A stretch of 64,000 bases of DNA, taken from assembly GCA_023213395.1 (NCBI GenBank), contig CM041465.1, positions 108,879,741-108,943,740 of the forward strand, written 5' to 3'. Below, piece by piece: positions 10,788 through 22,664 of this stretch; the first letter of the stretch is position 1, and each line of letters opens with the position of its first letter. Both the position numbers and the translations under genes were made by a program. Under the pieces are notes generated by a model. It saw only the letters and a program-made list of their open reading frames with translations, was not told where the DNA came from and made no database searches. Source of the DNA: Cycas panzhihuaensis (lineage: Eukaryota; Cycadophyta).

Positions 10788-12130
10788 TCACGAGGAATAC
10801 TTCTTAAGGAATTTTCCATTGACATCTTTCTCAAATTTAAGACCTTCTAGGGTGGCAATCCTATAAGCACCATTACCGAGGGTTTCGATAATGACGAAGG
10901 GCCCAACCCATCTAGGTTTGAATTTGGTCAAACGGTCATGAAGATATTCTAATTTGAGGACGTGGTCCCCGGGAAACAAAGGAAGAGAACCAAGATGTTT
11001 ATCATAGGTCCTTTTTAAGCGAGCTTTGGACACCAGGTTAGCCTAATAAGCGGTTAAACATCTCTCATCCAAAGTCTTGAGGTCCAGGAGGTGAGCCTAG
11101 CAGATCGACTCCTCATTGATGAGACCTCGAAGAGAGACTCGTAGGGAAGGGATCTCCACTTCTAATAAGAGTACCGCCCCGGTACTGTAAACTAGGGAGA
11201 ATGAGGTCATTCCCATGGCGGAATGGATAGAGGTGCGATAAGACCATAAAGCGGAAGGAAGTTAGAGGTGCCAGTCCTTTTGAGACTAAGCCACAGTTTT
11301 CTTTAGGATATTAATGAGAGTCTTTCTGAATGACTCTACCTGACCATTTGCCTGGGGGTAGTAAGAAGAAGATATTTTGTGAGAAATCTTGAACTTCTCG
11401 CAAAGCTCGTACATCACCTTATTACAAAAGGGGGTTCCATTATCAGTGATTAAGACATCTGTTATCCCGAAACTATAAATGATATGCTAGTAAACAAATG
11501 TAGCTATCGTTTTACCAGGAGTAGTAATTAGGGGAATGGCCTCTACCCATTTGGTGAAGTATTCTGTAGCAGTCAAGATAAACTTGTGCTGCGATGAATA
11601 AGGTGGAGAGATAGCCCCGATGAGGTCTGGCCCCTACTAAGCAAAAGGCCACAGAGATATGATGGGGTGAAGGGCCTCGAAAGGAACATGGGAGATGTTA
11701 GCATGTTCCTGACATCGTCGACATCTCAAGGCAAAAGCATGGGTGTCCTTAAAAAGGGACAGCCAAAAATAACCCATCTGAAGGATCCTCTAGGCCATAG
11801 ACTGGCCCCCAAAGTGGCCCTCACAAATGCCATAGTGGCATTCGCGGAGTATTTAATCGGCTTCATCGATGGTGACGCAACAGAGGAGGATCCCATCAAA
11901 GGACCTCTTGTATAATACCTCATCTATGAGGAAGTATTGCCTAGCAGAAGTCTGGATGTGAGATCTAACTTTACTACTAGCATCAGAGCGATATTACTGT
12001 TGCGTGAGATACCACACTATGTTGCTATACCACTCATTATCGATGAGTGGATGGGGAGAGATGTCCTAAATCGTCAAGATGGACTCATCAGGGAGGGAAT
12101 CATCGACGGGAGTATCGAGCGAGTTAGGAA
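10788..12130 (-). pseudogene. Integrase of element B (broken)
   Basis: Integrase pastes the cDNA into chromosomes. The last 81 codons (11033-10788) are open: RTYDKHLGSLPLFPGDHVLKLEYLHD..., then FKPRWVGPFVI, the GPF-type C-terminal module of Ty3/gypsy integrases. Upstream on the - strand are the counterpart of the D copy's ITDNGTPFCNKEMDELCEKF (about 11460-11400) and SPYYPQANGQVESFNK (about 11350), giving the second Asp and the Glu of the DDE triad. The zinc-binding H-H-C-C domain is near 11900-11700. Stops and frameshifts break the frame in several places, for example at the CTAGCA/CTATTA sites where Gln or Trp would be expected. Confidence 0.75.
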
Positions 12131-13534
12131 TAGGAGTGTCTGCGAGCTACTCAGCCACTACCATTCCTTTCTTCGATTTCTGGTTAACGATATAAAGACT
12201 GAACTCTTGAAGTGGGACAGCCCAACGGCCAGTCCTACCTGTTAAATCTGAACGAGTGAGCAAGTATCGCAAGGGATCAGACTGGATGATCACCTTGGTG
12301 GTGTTACCAAGTAAGTAATGTCTAAACTTCTTGGTCACATGGACCAAGGAGAGACATCAGCCACGAGAGTGTGACTGATGAAATAAATAGCCCTCTCGAC
12401 TCCTGAGTCATCCTCCTGAGCCAACATAGCACCCAAGGACTCATCAGTCACTGATGTATAAAAGATAAAGGGCCTATCGAAGCAAGGGGATGCCAACATA
12501 CGAGCAGAAGTAAGGGCTTCCTTAAGTCCTTTGAAGGCTTGTTGGGTCTTGTCAGACCAAACAAAAGGAGCTCCCTTCTTCAATAGTTTCGTAAGGGGTT
12601 TGGCACTCATGGTGAAGTTTGCCAAGAAGCACCTAAGGAAACTGAGCCTACCTAGGAACGACTTGATCTGTCATTGGGTTCTAGGAGGTGGCATGTCAAT
12701 GATTGCCTTGACTTTGTCAGGGTCAATCTGGATCCCTTGTTTTGACATAAGAAATCCAAGGAGTTTTCTAGAGATAATAGCAAACACACACTTGAGCAGG
12801 CTTAGGCTAACATGATACTTGCGGTATCCTGTGAAGATAGCCAGCAAGTTAGAGGGATGATGGGCCCTAACACGTGAGAGACCCATTATGTCATCCATGA
12901 AAACCTCCAAGGTGTTATCGATGAGGTCATGGAAGATAAAATGCATCACTCTTTAATAAGTAGCACGTGCATTTTTAAGACCGAAGGGCATTGCCTTATA
13001 GGCAAAGGTACCCCACGGGGTAGTGAAGGCCGTCTTGTGGCGGTCTTTAGGAGATATCTAGATCTGGTTGTAGCCAGAGAAGCCGTCCATTAAGGACATA
13101 ACTTCAAATCTAGTGGTTCGATCAATGATTTGATCGATGAAAGGGAGTGGAAAGTTGTCCTTAGGACAAGCGTTGTTAATATCATGAAAATTGACACATA
13201 TGTGGATGGCCCCGTTCTTTTTAGTAATAGGAACAATGTTGGATACCCACTTGGGGTAATCAATAGAGGTGATAAGTCCAGCATCTAATAGCTTTTCAAC
13301 CTCTATCTTAATAGCGGCAGAGAGCTTAGCGTGAAGAGGACACTGCTTCTGGCACATGGGGCAGGCGCCAGAGATAGTGGTGAGATTATGAGTGACAATG
13401 GAGGGGTCAATTCCCTTCATGTTAGAATAATCCCATGGAAAAACGTCTTGAAACTCGTAGAACAAAAGGGAGTACTTCCTTACCTCATCAAGAGAGCATT
13501 CCATCCCAACCTTAATGACCTTGGTAGGGGCCAA
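12131..13534 (-). pseudogene. Reverse transcriptase and RNase H of element B (broken)
   Basis: RT copies element RNA into DNA. From 13534 down, KVIKVGMECSLDE... leads into the RT core: LLDAGLITSIDYPKWVSNIV, KKNGAIHICVNFHDINNACPKD, FPLPFIDQIID, MSLMDGFSGYNQI, FTTPWGTFAYKAMPFGLKN, and the catalytic LEVFMDDIMGLS (FMDD in place of YVDD) near 12890. The connection reads SFLGR, FTMSAKPLTKLLKKGAPFVW. The pol-type RNase H follows: RPFIFYTSVTDESLGAMLAQ (about 12470), then HYLLGNTTKVII. TAG stops interrupt at the positions after GYNQI and TY. Order and motifs are typical of Ty3/gypsy pol. Confidence 0.8.
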
Positions 13535-13539
13535 GACTA

Positions 13540-14330
13540 TGTCCTAGGTTGCCCCCATGCACATGGCATTTCCCTCCTCGAAGTGGAGAGGGGCAAGGTC
13601 AACGGGAAGAGGTGGAATAGCAGACGAGATTGGGTCAACGAGTGTGGACCCAATCACAAGGATCTTCTGGTGGCCAAGCCTATAGTGACCAAAAGGAAGG
13701 TTAGGCATGAAGCCTACTAGGTGCTCGAGCAAAGATTCATCATCTTCGAAGTAATCCACCTCATGGATGACCTTACTTCAAATAGATGAAGTGCTAGAGG
13801 ATGTAAGGGCAACGGGACCATGATGGTCGTTGGGTTGCACGACATCCCCAATAGACTCTGAGGGAGAGTCAAGAAGGGGCTTCTCGGAAGGAGCAAAAGG
13901 CAGTTCCTCGAAGCCATCACCTACAAGAGGTGATGGAAAGGAAGTACTGATGACGGACAAGTTGACACGAGCAATGACATGTGACACAAAAGAGTGACTA
14001 GTCCCACCAATGAGAGAGGTTCTAGATAGGGATCTAGAACAGGATGGGAACGACCTACTGGTGCGGAGGAAGGAAATGGGGTGAAGACAATCCTCATCCT
14101 CATCGTGTGACTCGTCATCACTAAACGAGGTGAGGTACCCATAGCTCCCAACGCCAATAGGAGCAAAATGCATAAGACTATGAAAAGAAGATGCGAGATC
14201 TTCTTTAGTGTGAGATAGATTGGGTATACCAATGGAGCAAGCCGAGGCATGAGTAGAAGGGCCCTGTCTTGCCTGATTGACAGGATGAGTTTGTTTGGCA
14301 AGTGGACATTTGCAGGAATCAATGCTCATT
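13540..14330 (-). pseudogene. PR-RT linker region of element B pol
   Basis: Translatable Ser/Pro-rich and acidic stretch (183 open codons at 14329-13778) joining protease to RT, with FAPIGVGSYGYL (about 14160) and a DYFEDDESLLEHLVGF block (about 13750-13700). Conserved in D (41164-40481) and E (49496-50173). No known domain; it is probably part of the Gag-Pol polyprotein. Confidence 0.55.
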
Positions 14331-14339
14331 TGTCCATCA

Positions 14340-14790
14340 TGGACAAAGTTAAGTTGCCCCTAGAGGGTCGAACACACAGCTCCCATCTGGTCAAGCCATG
14401 GTCGACTTAAGAGAAGGTTGTAGTCGACGTCGACGTCGAGGACTACAATGTCAGCGAGGATAGTCTTGCTCTCGAGAGTGAATAGGATAGTGACGGATCC
14501 CAATGGGGTCTTTTCGCTACCGTCATAGCCTTGGCATCGCCATGGAATAGGTTCCAAGGTAGAAATACCAAGCTCTTGCATGACATGCAAGGGCATGGCA
14601 TTCACAGAAGAACCGTTATCGATAATAGTCCTTCGCAAGGTGCAGTCGGGTGTATCGATGGTAATGGTGAATGGGAAGTTCCACTGACGTTCCCTTTCAC
14701 ACACAGGAGGAAGGTCCTTAGGATCAAAAGAAATAATGGGTTCACGACTTTAGATGACACCCAAAGCATGGACAGGCGCATCATTTGATC
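14340..14790 (-). pseudogene. Aspartic protease of element B
   Basis: Reads RQWNFPFTITIDTPDCTLRR, IIDNGSSVNAMPLHVMQ (active-site loop DNGSS), QELGISTLEPIPWRCQGYDG, LGSVTILFTLESKT, DIVVLDVDVDYNLLLSRPWLDQMGAVC. This is the best protease copy in the window: 114 open codons from 14704 to 14360. Retroelement proteases dimerise to cut Gag-Pol. The upstream MSLMDILRSYPEQRALLLEALGS block (about 14860-14790) belongs to the Gag-PR linker, shared by all copies. Confidence 0.78.
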
Positions 14791-15204
14791 CTAAAGCTTC
14801 CAAAAGGAGAGCTCGCTGCTCCGGATAACTCCTCAAAATGTCCATCAAGGACATTCCCATAGCGACAGTATAGAGTTCGTCAATGATGGAGAAAGGCTTA
14901 CCCTTCATAGTAGGTTGGGTAAGTGCCCTTCAAAAATTGTAATGACCCAGATGCATGGGAAAGGCCTTGGGAAAGAGAGGCACTTCCAGAGGAGGGTTCT
15001 CTGGAAGAGGATCAAAAGGAGTAGAAGAAGAAGCACCAGCTGCTTCTTTGGTGGCTTGAGACCGAGTAAGGGCATAAGAAGGAGTAGCCTCAAGCATTTG
15101 GATCACCTTCTTTCCCTTATTCTAGGACTGTGAAGGTGATGGAGTGCATCGATTAAGGGAACGAGAGGAAGATGACGAATCATGGGCACCCTTCCCTTTA
15201 TTAC

Positions 15205-17434
15205 GAGAAGGACGGGAATTCAGTGATCTTCCTCAGTTCCAGTTATTTTTGGATTGAGTGTTGTAATTGCATTCACCATGCTTGGGGAATGAATCCTTAT
15301 GGACCGATTGGTCTAGATTAGGCCTTGAGGCCCGTTTAGGGGATGCGTCACGTCAAGGGGCATCCTTGGGATGCTGGACCCTACAACGTGAGTCATCATG
15401 GAAGCACTCCCCATGAGTGGAGCACCACTTCTTCTCAAGCGAGGGATCTATCTTCCTTGCTTGAGAGGACTGGGCATTTTCATTCCTATGAAGGGAAGCT
15501 TGGGTAGCTTGTTGAATTTGTTTGCTAGAAGTTAGGGATGAAGGGGCTTGAAGTTTGAGCTCTTTCATCATATGTTCAAACGAACATATGGCAAAAGTGA
15601 GCGAATCTAAGGTCTTCTCAGTTGAATGAGAAGAAGACCTAGAAGATTGTTGGGATTTAGTCTCTTTAGTTGGAGGTGGTGGCTCACGTTGTTGTGAGGG
15701 CTTGAGAGGCTTCTTGAGTCTAGCCTGGATCTCAATAGCCTTGAGTGCTAAGCACTTTGCAATCGTGGAGTCGCATGTGGTCGCCTCCATCTTGAGGACT
15801 TCCACATGTACTTCGGGGTGAAGTGCGTTAACGAAAAGGTCTCTCTTCAACTCCTTGGGCAACATGGCCTTAGTGGAGTGAAGAAGGTCATGAAATCATC
15901 GCACAAAGTCATGATTCATCTCATCGTGATCTTGTTTGAGTGATATGAGGGATTTCATTCTGCTTTCAAAAGGACGAGCTACATCAAAGTATTTGATGAA
16001 TTCATCCACCAATTACTAGAATGAAAAGATAGAATGAGCACAAAGGCGATATAAACACTTAAGGGCATCGCCTTGCAAAGATCGAGGAAACAATTTCATT
16101 AAGATATGGTCGTAAGCCCAGTAATCAATACATGCCATAGAAAAACTATGCATGTGTTCTTCTGGGTCTTGCGAGGAAGTTCCGTCAAATTTAGGAACTT
16201 CGGGATGATGAGGTGGCAGATTAGTTCTTAATGCCTTAATAGATAGTGGTGTCGATCTATACTCCATGAAGGGACGTGCCCTTGCTTGGACTGTACGATC
16301 AACGAATGATGTAGTGGGTAGTGAACAAGGAACAGATGGGGGTGGCAAACCCATCCCTCCTTAAGGAAATGCCCCTTCTTGGAAGGGGGCTTGGGGATAA
16401 GTGCCTTGAAAGGGAGTTGGGCTCCCTTATGAAGGCGCAGCAAAAGAGGCTATGCTAGATGGCAGAAAAAGAGGGTGTGGAACCAGGTTTTGCCCATATG
16501 GCCCACCCGTAGGTCGTGCAACCCCATATGGGTGTAGCAGATCTACACCATAAGCTGAAATGTTGTTCCCTTTACCCTGCCCCTAAGGTTGAGAAGTGTA
16601 ACCTGGGGTTATGTAAAAGGAAGGACCAATAGGTTGGTTTTGGGGATATGTGGGAGCAGGTCTCACATGACTAGTGGCTGAAGAGTTAGTAAGACCCATA
16701 GGCCTACTAGGGAACGCATGCACAACATTAGGGGATGGCACATTATCTTAGCTAGGAAAGGGTATGCTAACCTTCAACTAAGGGAAAGACATACCACGAG
16801 AAGGTCCTGAAGAACTATGACCATAGTGAGGGATGGAAGGTGTGACATTCAGCCCCAAGGTTAGTGTAAGAACCGAGTGGGATGAACGCATAGGAACGAA
16901 AGGGTTACTTGTAGTAGGAGGGGTAGGTGAAGATGAAGAAGGTGCTAAAGAAGCAAATGAAGAAGGCGCTCGACCACACAAAATATCTTCAAACCACCTG
17001 GGACGTGATTGAAGGCGAGCCGCTCGAAAGCACTCACTAATAGCTTCAACTACATCGGCGGGAGGCGTATCTACGTGACCATAAGAGGTGGACGAGACCT
17101 CAAATGACGTAGACCCCTCAGGGCATTCATCGTAAGAATCACCAATCGAATGGTGAATCTCAAGAGAAAGCGGGTCTTCTATTGCATGGGTAGAAGGATG
17201 GATGTCGAGGGAGTGATGTTGGTCATCTGGGTAGAAAAGAGGATCGTCACCCTCTTTGGTGGACCCTGGAATAGATGCATGGAATTTGTGAGTTTCCAAT
17301 GCAAATACGTGGTAGGCCCAATCGGAAGGGTATCCTTCCATGGTCGAATCATAATTCGATAATGAAAGAGGATGATACCCATGATCTTCTAACAATGGAG
17401 GTAAGTCACCTAAGCAACGAAAAAAGCATTGCAT
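15205..17434 (-). pseudogene. gag: Gag of element B
   Basis: Starts at Met 17434 (MQCFFRCLGDLPPLLEDHGYH), 218 open codons to about 16778. Then a Pro/Ser-rich variable stretch, then the conserved capsid-like core: LRTNLPPHHPEVPKFDGTSSQDPEEHMHSF (about 16230-16160), SLQGDALKCLYRL, ELKRDLFVNALHPEVHVEVLKME (15850-15790). The zinc knuckle WCSTHGECFHDDSRC (C-x2-H-x4-H-x4-C) is at about 15430-15385. Several frame breaks (for example around 16000 and 16440). Retrotransposon_gag-like capsid core by context and pattern. It forms the RNA-packaging particle in the cytoplasm. Confidence 0.75.
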
Positions 17435-17582
17435 ACAAAGCTAACTGACACTTTAGAAGAAATAAAGGGCGACAAGGAGTGCACGTTGGGGGCTGCCCAA
17501 TGAAGGAGATGAAGTGAGAGGAACCAAAAGCAGGTAGTAATACCAACAGAAAAGGGATAAAGACTAGCTCCCTTACTAGCAA

Positions 17583-17600
17583 GTCCCCAGTATGGTCGCT
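17583..17600 (-). other. Primer binding site of element B
   Basis: The - strand reads GCGACCATACTGGGGACTT just inside the 5' LTR. The same site is TGGCGACCATACTGGGGC in D (44620-44603) and CTATGACCATACTGGGGAC in E (29236-29254). It would pair with a tRNA 3' end; which tRNA was not determined. Confidence 0.65.
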
Positions 17601-20364
17601 CGGATGCGCTGGCTCTGGATAACCACCTAGCTATGTAGGGATAGCGAGGATGATCGATGACACTATCGGGTGCAAATAAATACCTACAAGTAAGGCAAGT
17701 ACCATGCAGGGCACCCCGTGTGCCAGAGCACAAGTTTTAGACCTCCGAATGGTACCCAACTATCTAAAGGTGGTTCCCCACTTCAACTGGGAAGAGGAAA
17801 GGTAGAAGAGTAGCCTGGATAGATCCTGGAGAAGAGTCCTCCCACCCTTGGATGGTTAGAAGGGAAGGGAGAGAATCCCTCAAAGGTTTCCCTATAGTGG
17901 AGGGAAACGAGTAGAGGCAAAGTAGGCGAATAGCCTATGGTTAAGATCCCCTCTATTACTCGGCTAGGTGGAGGAAACCGAGGGTAAATGAAGGGAGTGG
18001 GAACGATTGATTGATCAAGAGTTCCCCCCTTTGAAAGAGCAATCAAGAGAAAAGAGGGTGGTAGGGCACACACAAGTAGACTAAACCAAATATGACAAGC
18101 CAAGAGGGCAAGGGCGAAGTTTACAAGCTGAAGGGAAAGGTTAAAGGGAAGAACTTCCTAAAACCCTTGCCTACGATAGGTGTAGTGTATAAGATATAAC
18201 ATACAGAATGTAAAAAAAAAAGAGAGTTGATTCCCTTTTCCTTTTATGTGGTCTAATTACTACTATGTAAAATCTTCTTAAAAGAAGGAAAGTGAAATGC
18301 AACAAGAACACATACCCAGAATGAAGATGCAACCAAAGCGGCAACACTCCCACGAGGTGTCCAGATCGCTCTATGAAGCATGGCAAAAGAGGGGTCACAG
18401 TAGGGTGAAGCGTGGGGCTTCCTTACCTTCCCCGGAAAGCGACACTAGAGTGCTAAAAAAGGAAAAGGAAAGTAATAGTAGAAAATGAGGTGCTATAATA
18501 AAATACGACTAAATATACTTACCTAGGAGAGAGAAAGGGAGAAGTCCTTTGTGTCCTCCATGTACCTACAAGTAAGCACAAATATTCCTTTCCAGAGAAA
18601 GGAGGCTAGCAACACAAGGTGGAGTTCCAATAACACATATATACATATACCAAAAATAAATCTATATATATATATATGTTAATGCTCATGAATCACAAGG
18701 TTGTAGCAATAATCTATGGTAAAAACTAGTCAAATGAACAGTAAGTAGATAGGTAAGCCTCGGAGTGGCCCACCTCCCATAAAGAGCAATCCTACCCTCC
18801 CTCAAGAAGCCACAAGGCAGCGAGGGTCTGGCTATACAACTGGCTGGGAAGTAGGGTAGCAGAGGCGCAAAAGAGCCCAAAGAATCCCCCAATGAGCTAG
18901 AGTGCTATAGGAAGCAAACCAGGCCGTTGAGAGAAGGGCTGAGCTAAGAAAACTAATTGGGGCTTATGCGTTGCTCGGATGAGGGAAATGAGCTCGAACC
19001 AAAGACCGAATAAAAGTGCCAATGCTAATTTCAGCAGCTAAAAATAGTCTTCTAATCCCTTGCCCACTCTAGGAACAACACGAGGGCAAAGAGAAGGTTT
19101 AGAGGGCGGGAGCCTCTTAGGGAGGGCAAAGGTGGTACAGAATCCACCCAGCTCTATCCTAAACCTTATGGAGCCCTCTTTAGCCGGTATCCTGGGCATG
19201 AAACATAGGAAAGGAGGCCTAAATAGTAGATAAAAAGTCTAAGGGAAAGGCAAGAAATAACCCTTGAAATAAGATAAGATAAACTAGTGAAAAACATACA
19301 AAACTGGGCATAAACTGGACAAAGAAAGGACTTTAAACTAATAAATACCTGTAGAGAAAGTGGGAGGCATTTGCCTCTGCAAAAGACTGCTGAGAAGATG
19401 CTAGAAAATCTAAGGAAAGGCTAGACTGTAGTAGGTATGGAGCCCCTGCTAAGATGGCTGGAGGAAATCCTACTTCTGAGACCACTTAGTAACTGCCTAG
19501 GCAAGGAGACCCTGAAAACTCCTAAAGGAGTCCCTCTCTAAGGCGTGTAATGAGCTATGAAGATGTCATAGCGAAGCTAAAGGAGAGCTAGGCACTAAAG
19601 AGTAGTTACAGGTCTTATAAATACAGCAAAACAACAGAAGAAAGCAGATAGCAGGGCGTTTTTCCTTTATAATCCTTCCAAAAAGAGCCAAAAGATCCTA
19701 AAAATGAGTTGAGATGGGCTTAAATACTCAGCCCTGACCCTAATCAAGTGATTAGGGCTCAGCTGGCACTAAGGTGGGTTGAAATACACGTGGCAATTCT
19801 GTAATAAATGCGAGAATTGCTACGGTAATTTTAAAAAATAAATTATAACAGTTGCACCATGAGAAACTTTATGGTACCGTAGTAAACTTTGCGGTACTAC
19901 GAAATTTGCCATGGTGCGGGACCAGAAGACTAAACTAGCCCAAACAACCGGCCAGGGCTATGGACCAGTATGCTAGGAGGCCAGCAGGGAGGTGAGCCCA
20001 CCTGCCTAGAGGCAAATGACAGATCAAGAGCCACAAGAAAGGTCATCATGGGACTCAAGGACGCAACAACGAGGCCAAATGGCAATGAATCAACATACGA
20101 GTGAACATCACATAAATCGAGTGAGTCTTAAGGAAAGTAGGGCAGATTGCGGGAAGTGATGCAGCCACCGGGGTGTCGCACTCACTAGGAATGTGCCCCC
20201 GCTATAGTTATCATAGGCTAAATGGGTGTAGATGGTGTGAACCATCTATGAAAGACATAGCATGCAAGCAAATACTCATGACAAAAAGCAAAAATAAGGT
20301 GAGAAACATACCTACACTTACCCGAGTCGACCTCCCCATATCCATTCCTGAAAGATGGGAAACA
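17601..20364 (-). repeat. 5' LTR of element B
   Basis: Reads TGTTTCCC on the - strand from 20364 to about 17601; 2764 bp, pairs with 3419-6166. U3 holds GGTAC-centred repeats (19860-19915), the palindrome at 19738-19757 and a TATA-like AGTATTTAAGCCC at about 19730-19718. Open frames inside are not conserved with D's LTRs. Confidence 0.9.
19738..19757 (-). promoter_or_regulatory. U3 inverted repeat (B 5' LTR)
   Basis: CCCTAATCAAGTGATTAGGG, perfect 9-base arms (CCCTAATCA/TGATTAGGG), just upstream (on -) of the TATA-like AGTATTTAAG. Same motif in the other LTRs. Confidence 0.55.
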
Positions 20365-21293
20365 ACTTCCTCACACGAGGAATCCCAGACATCACCATAC
20401 TCTGCAGAGGCACTCCTCATCTCTCCCACTTGTCCTGGCCTATAAAAAACATAGTCGCCTCTCGATGGGCCACCTCGTTGCTAGGTAATGCTCTTAGCGA
20501 GGCTGGTCTCCCTGTCGCTGGCACTCCAAGGATCCGTCGGATGTCTGTGGGTGTCACTGTCATGTCCCCTACTTGGGGCAGATGGAATACGTGTCTCCGC
20601 CTGTCCCAATACGACACGATGTCTTCTAACAACCTCTGATCTGACATGTATTGTGGCATCCTTGTGACCTTTAGCAGGCCATATTGTGCTAGGATTCATC
20701 GATCCTCCCTCGTCATCATCTCTATAAAATTCAACATAGCCATACCAATGTTCTCGTGGTTCTCCACTGCGATCACCATCTGCAAAATGCCATCAAATAT
20801 GTCAATATATATCCAACACCTGCTCTCAGCCTCCCTACTATCGGCCTCTCAGGGCTCTCCCTTGGCCTCATTTGGTCGAGACTTGGGGACCCTTGGGGCC
20901 TCCTTTTCATTTTTCACTTATTCTACCTTCACACCATGCTAAACTTTGCGATCTGCGGTGTTTAGCTGTGTCCCGCAGATGATCGAGCCATGCAAAGAAA
21001 GATCGTGGCACCACGATCTTTGTCACGGTGCAAATGTTACCCCCCAAAAGTAGGGGTTCCTAGACCCAAAAAACACCAAAAATTCCTTATGGTGGGCCAC
21101 AGTTGATCGGGACCAGTGGCTACCTAATGCCTCGTCCCGCCTCTCTCACCCAATTCAGATCATGGAGGTCATTTTTTGCCCTTAAGGGGCCCAAAAATTG
21201 CATTAAAAATTCATGAAAAGCATCAAAACTCAAATGTGATTTTGAGAGGGGTTTTGGTGATCCACTCACTGGATCAGGTTATGTGGTCATCAT
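20365..21293 (-). pseudogene. Antisense PMD-like gene, 5' half (element A/C)
   Basis: Start codons at 21293-21288 (ATGATG) follow a TATA box at 21431-21423. The short first exon ends at a CCAGTGAGTGG donor (about 21270). Exon 2 begins near 20750 and carries PMD text on the - strand: DIVSYWDRRRHVFHLPQVGD, VTPTDIRRILGVPATGRP, HREATMFFIGQDKWER (20659-20417 is open). The exon is cut at 20365 by element B and continues at 3418. An in-frame TAA in exon 1 and the insertion itself make it dead. Confidence 0.7.
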
Positions 21294-21422
21294 CTCGCTC
21301 TCCTGGTCATGCTGGTTGCCTCCTCGCTCTGATCCAATGGCCAGATCTCTCACTGCATAAGGAATGAGCTTGGGATTTCGTACGAGAGCTCGTGAAAATG
21401 AAATCCTTTTTCATTCGAGTTT

Positions 21423-21431
21423 CCTTATATA
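21423..21431 (-). promoter_or_regulatory. TATA box of antisense PMD gene (element A/C)
   Basis: TATATAAGG on the - strand, 138 bases upstream of the exon 1 ATG. Same sequence and place in B and D. Confidence 0.65.
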
Positions 21432-21885
21432 GGCGGGGCCCCCGTTAGGCACTTCCTCCTTTTTCACCTCTAAGGTAGCCTTCAAGACTGCATTTTCACC
21501 CTGGCCAACATTGCTTTCTAGCCCAGTTCCTCTTGTCGTCTTTGTGGTCTCCTTTCGACCCATTTCTCTCGGTGCATTAATGACGCCCCAAACGACTCAT
21601 TTTTGCTGAGGCCCCCCTTGTCTGGTTTTGTGTGCCACTCCTGTGCATGCCCATGTTTATACTTGTTTGGCTTGTTTCACTGCCCTGGACTTGTTTTCTT
21701 AGCCCGTTTTTGCTCATGGCACTCCCATAGGGAGTGTCCCCTTCAGTCGGGCACCCCTTTGTGTTGCCTCATTACCAGGCCTTTATACCCCTTCATGGCC
21801 ACCGTTACTAGCCACATAGGGTCCTCTTCTCGCCTCTTTCTCCAGTTACATTGTACTTATTTTAGAAAATAAGTCATGCTTACTC

Positions 21886-22308
21886 ATGGCTCTTTTCATT
21901 TTCACTGATGGTAGAAGCTGCGATAATCCTGGTCCTTCTATCGCCATGTGGATACTCTGTGATTCCTCTAGGCATAACTACCTACTCTCTAGAATCTTCC
22001 TTCTCGAGGTAACCAATAACGAAGCCGAGTACACGATCGTTATTGAAGCCCTCACTAACGCATTACATTTCCATCACGGACCTGTCATCCTTCTTTGCGA
22101 CTCCCAAGTGGTGGTGTCTCATCTCACTCAGGTCTACCAGGTGCAGTGCCCACGCTTGAGAGCCCTAGCATCGACCACGAGGTCACTATTGGCTCGCTTC
22201 CAATCCATCGATGTTTACCATATTCCTTGGGCCCTCAATGCTGAGGCTAACAGCCTCATTCGCCTCATCCTTAAGCGTCATCTCGCTCTTCTCAGTGACC
22301 GCCTTTGA
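21886..22308 (+). CDS. Second (archaeal-type-like) RNase H of element A/C, intact frame
   Basis: Intact 140-codon frame from Met 21886. Motifs in order: FIFTDGRSCDNPGPSIAMWIL (residues about 4-24, first Asp), NNEAEYTIVIEALTNALHFH (Glu, about 45-64), VILLCDSQVVVSHLTQVYQ (Asp, about 68-86), HIPWALNAEANSLI (fourth acidic position is Asn where D and B have Asp). RNase H removes RNA from RNA:DNA hybrids. It sits 3' of the antisense PMD gene and upstream of the PPT, outside pol. Possible acceptors (TTTCTCCAG at about 21837-21845 and ATTTTAG) precede it, so it could come from a spliced RNA. It is the only undamaged reading frame of this element although pol is deleted. Confidence 0.75.
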   Translation: MALFIFTDGRSCDNPGPSIAMWILCDSSRHNYLLSRIFLLEVTNNEAEYTIVIEALTNALHFHHGPVILLCDSQVVVSHLTQVYQVQCPRLRALASTTRSLLARFQSIDVYHIPWALNAEANSLIRLILKRHLALLSDRL

Positions 22309-22651
22309 GAGACTTGCTTGGCCTACCTGTTGCCCAAGTCTCTGGCTGCCTTTCTCCCAGCTTGTTTATCTAGTCTGTTGGTTGTCCTTACATTATCCAT
22401 TGCATTTCAGCGATGGGGGCATCCCCTCTTTTTTCATTCCTTTCATCTCCAGGTCGACTTCTAGATGACACATAGGCAGCCCCTATATTATCCCTGTCTT
22501 CATCTCCCTTGTCCATGCATTCCGCCACGACACTCGCCAACACCCTTGGTCCATATTCTATTCATGATATATATATATACACGTGCTACTAATAGTTTTT
22601 GGTTGCCAGCATTCGCCATCACACCACACTTCCGAGCAGTGAGGCTCTGCT

Positions 22652-22664
22652 GCCAAGGGGGCAG
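22652..22664 (+). other. Polypurine tract of element A/C
   Basis: GCCAAGGGGGCAG directly followed by TGTTTCCC of the 3' LTR. Same layout in B and D. Confidence 0.78.

Larger units (their letters stand above)
3419..20364 (-). mobile_element. Element B: complete Tat-like Ty3/gypsy retrotransposon with antisense PMD gene
   Basis: About 16.9 kb on the - strand, inserted into the antisense PMD exon of element A/C. From its 5' end (right): LTR 17601-20364, PBS about 17583-17600, gag, protease, RT, RNase H, integrase (to about 10788), antisense (+ strand) three-exon PMD-like gene 7702-10141, second RNase H 6584-7069, PPT, LTR 3419-6166. All parts are present but gag-pol carries many stops, so it is non-autonomous now. 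It could only move with proteins from another copy. Confidence 0.88.

Noticed and set aside
13331-13720. 129-codon + strand frame across the RT region of B
   Set aside because: Opposite strand carries clear RT motifs; no recognisable motif in this reading.
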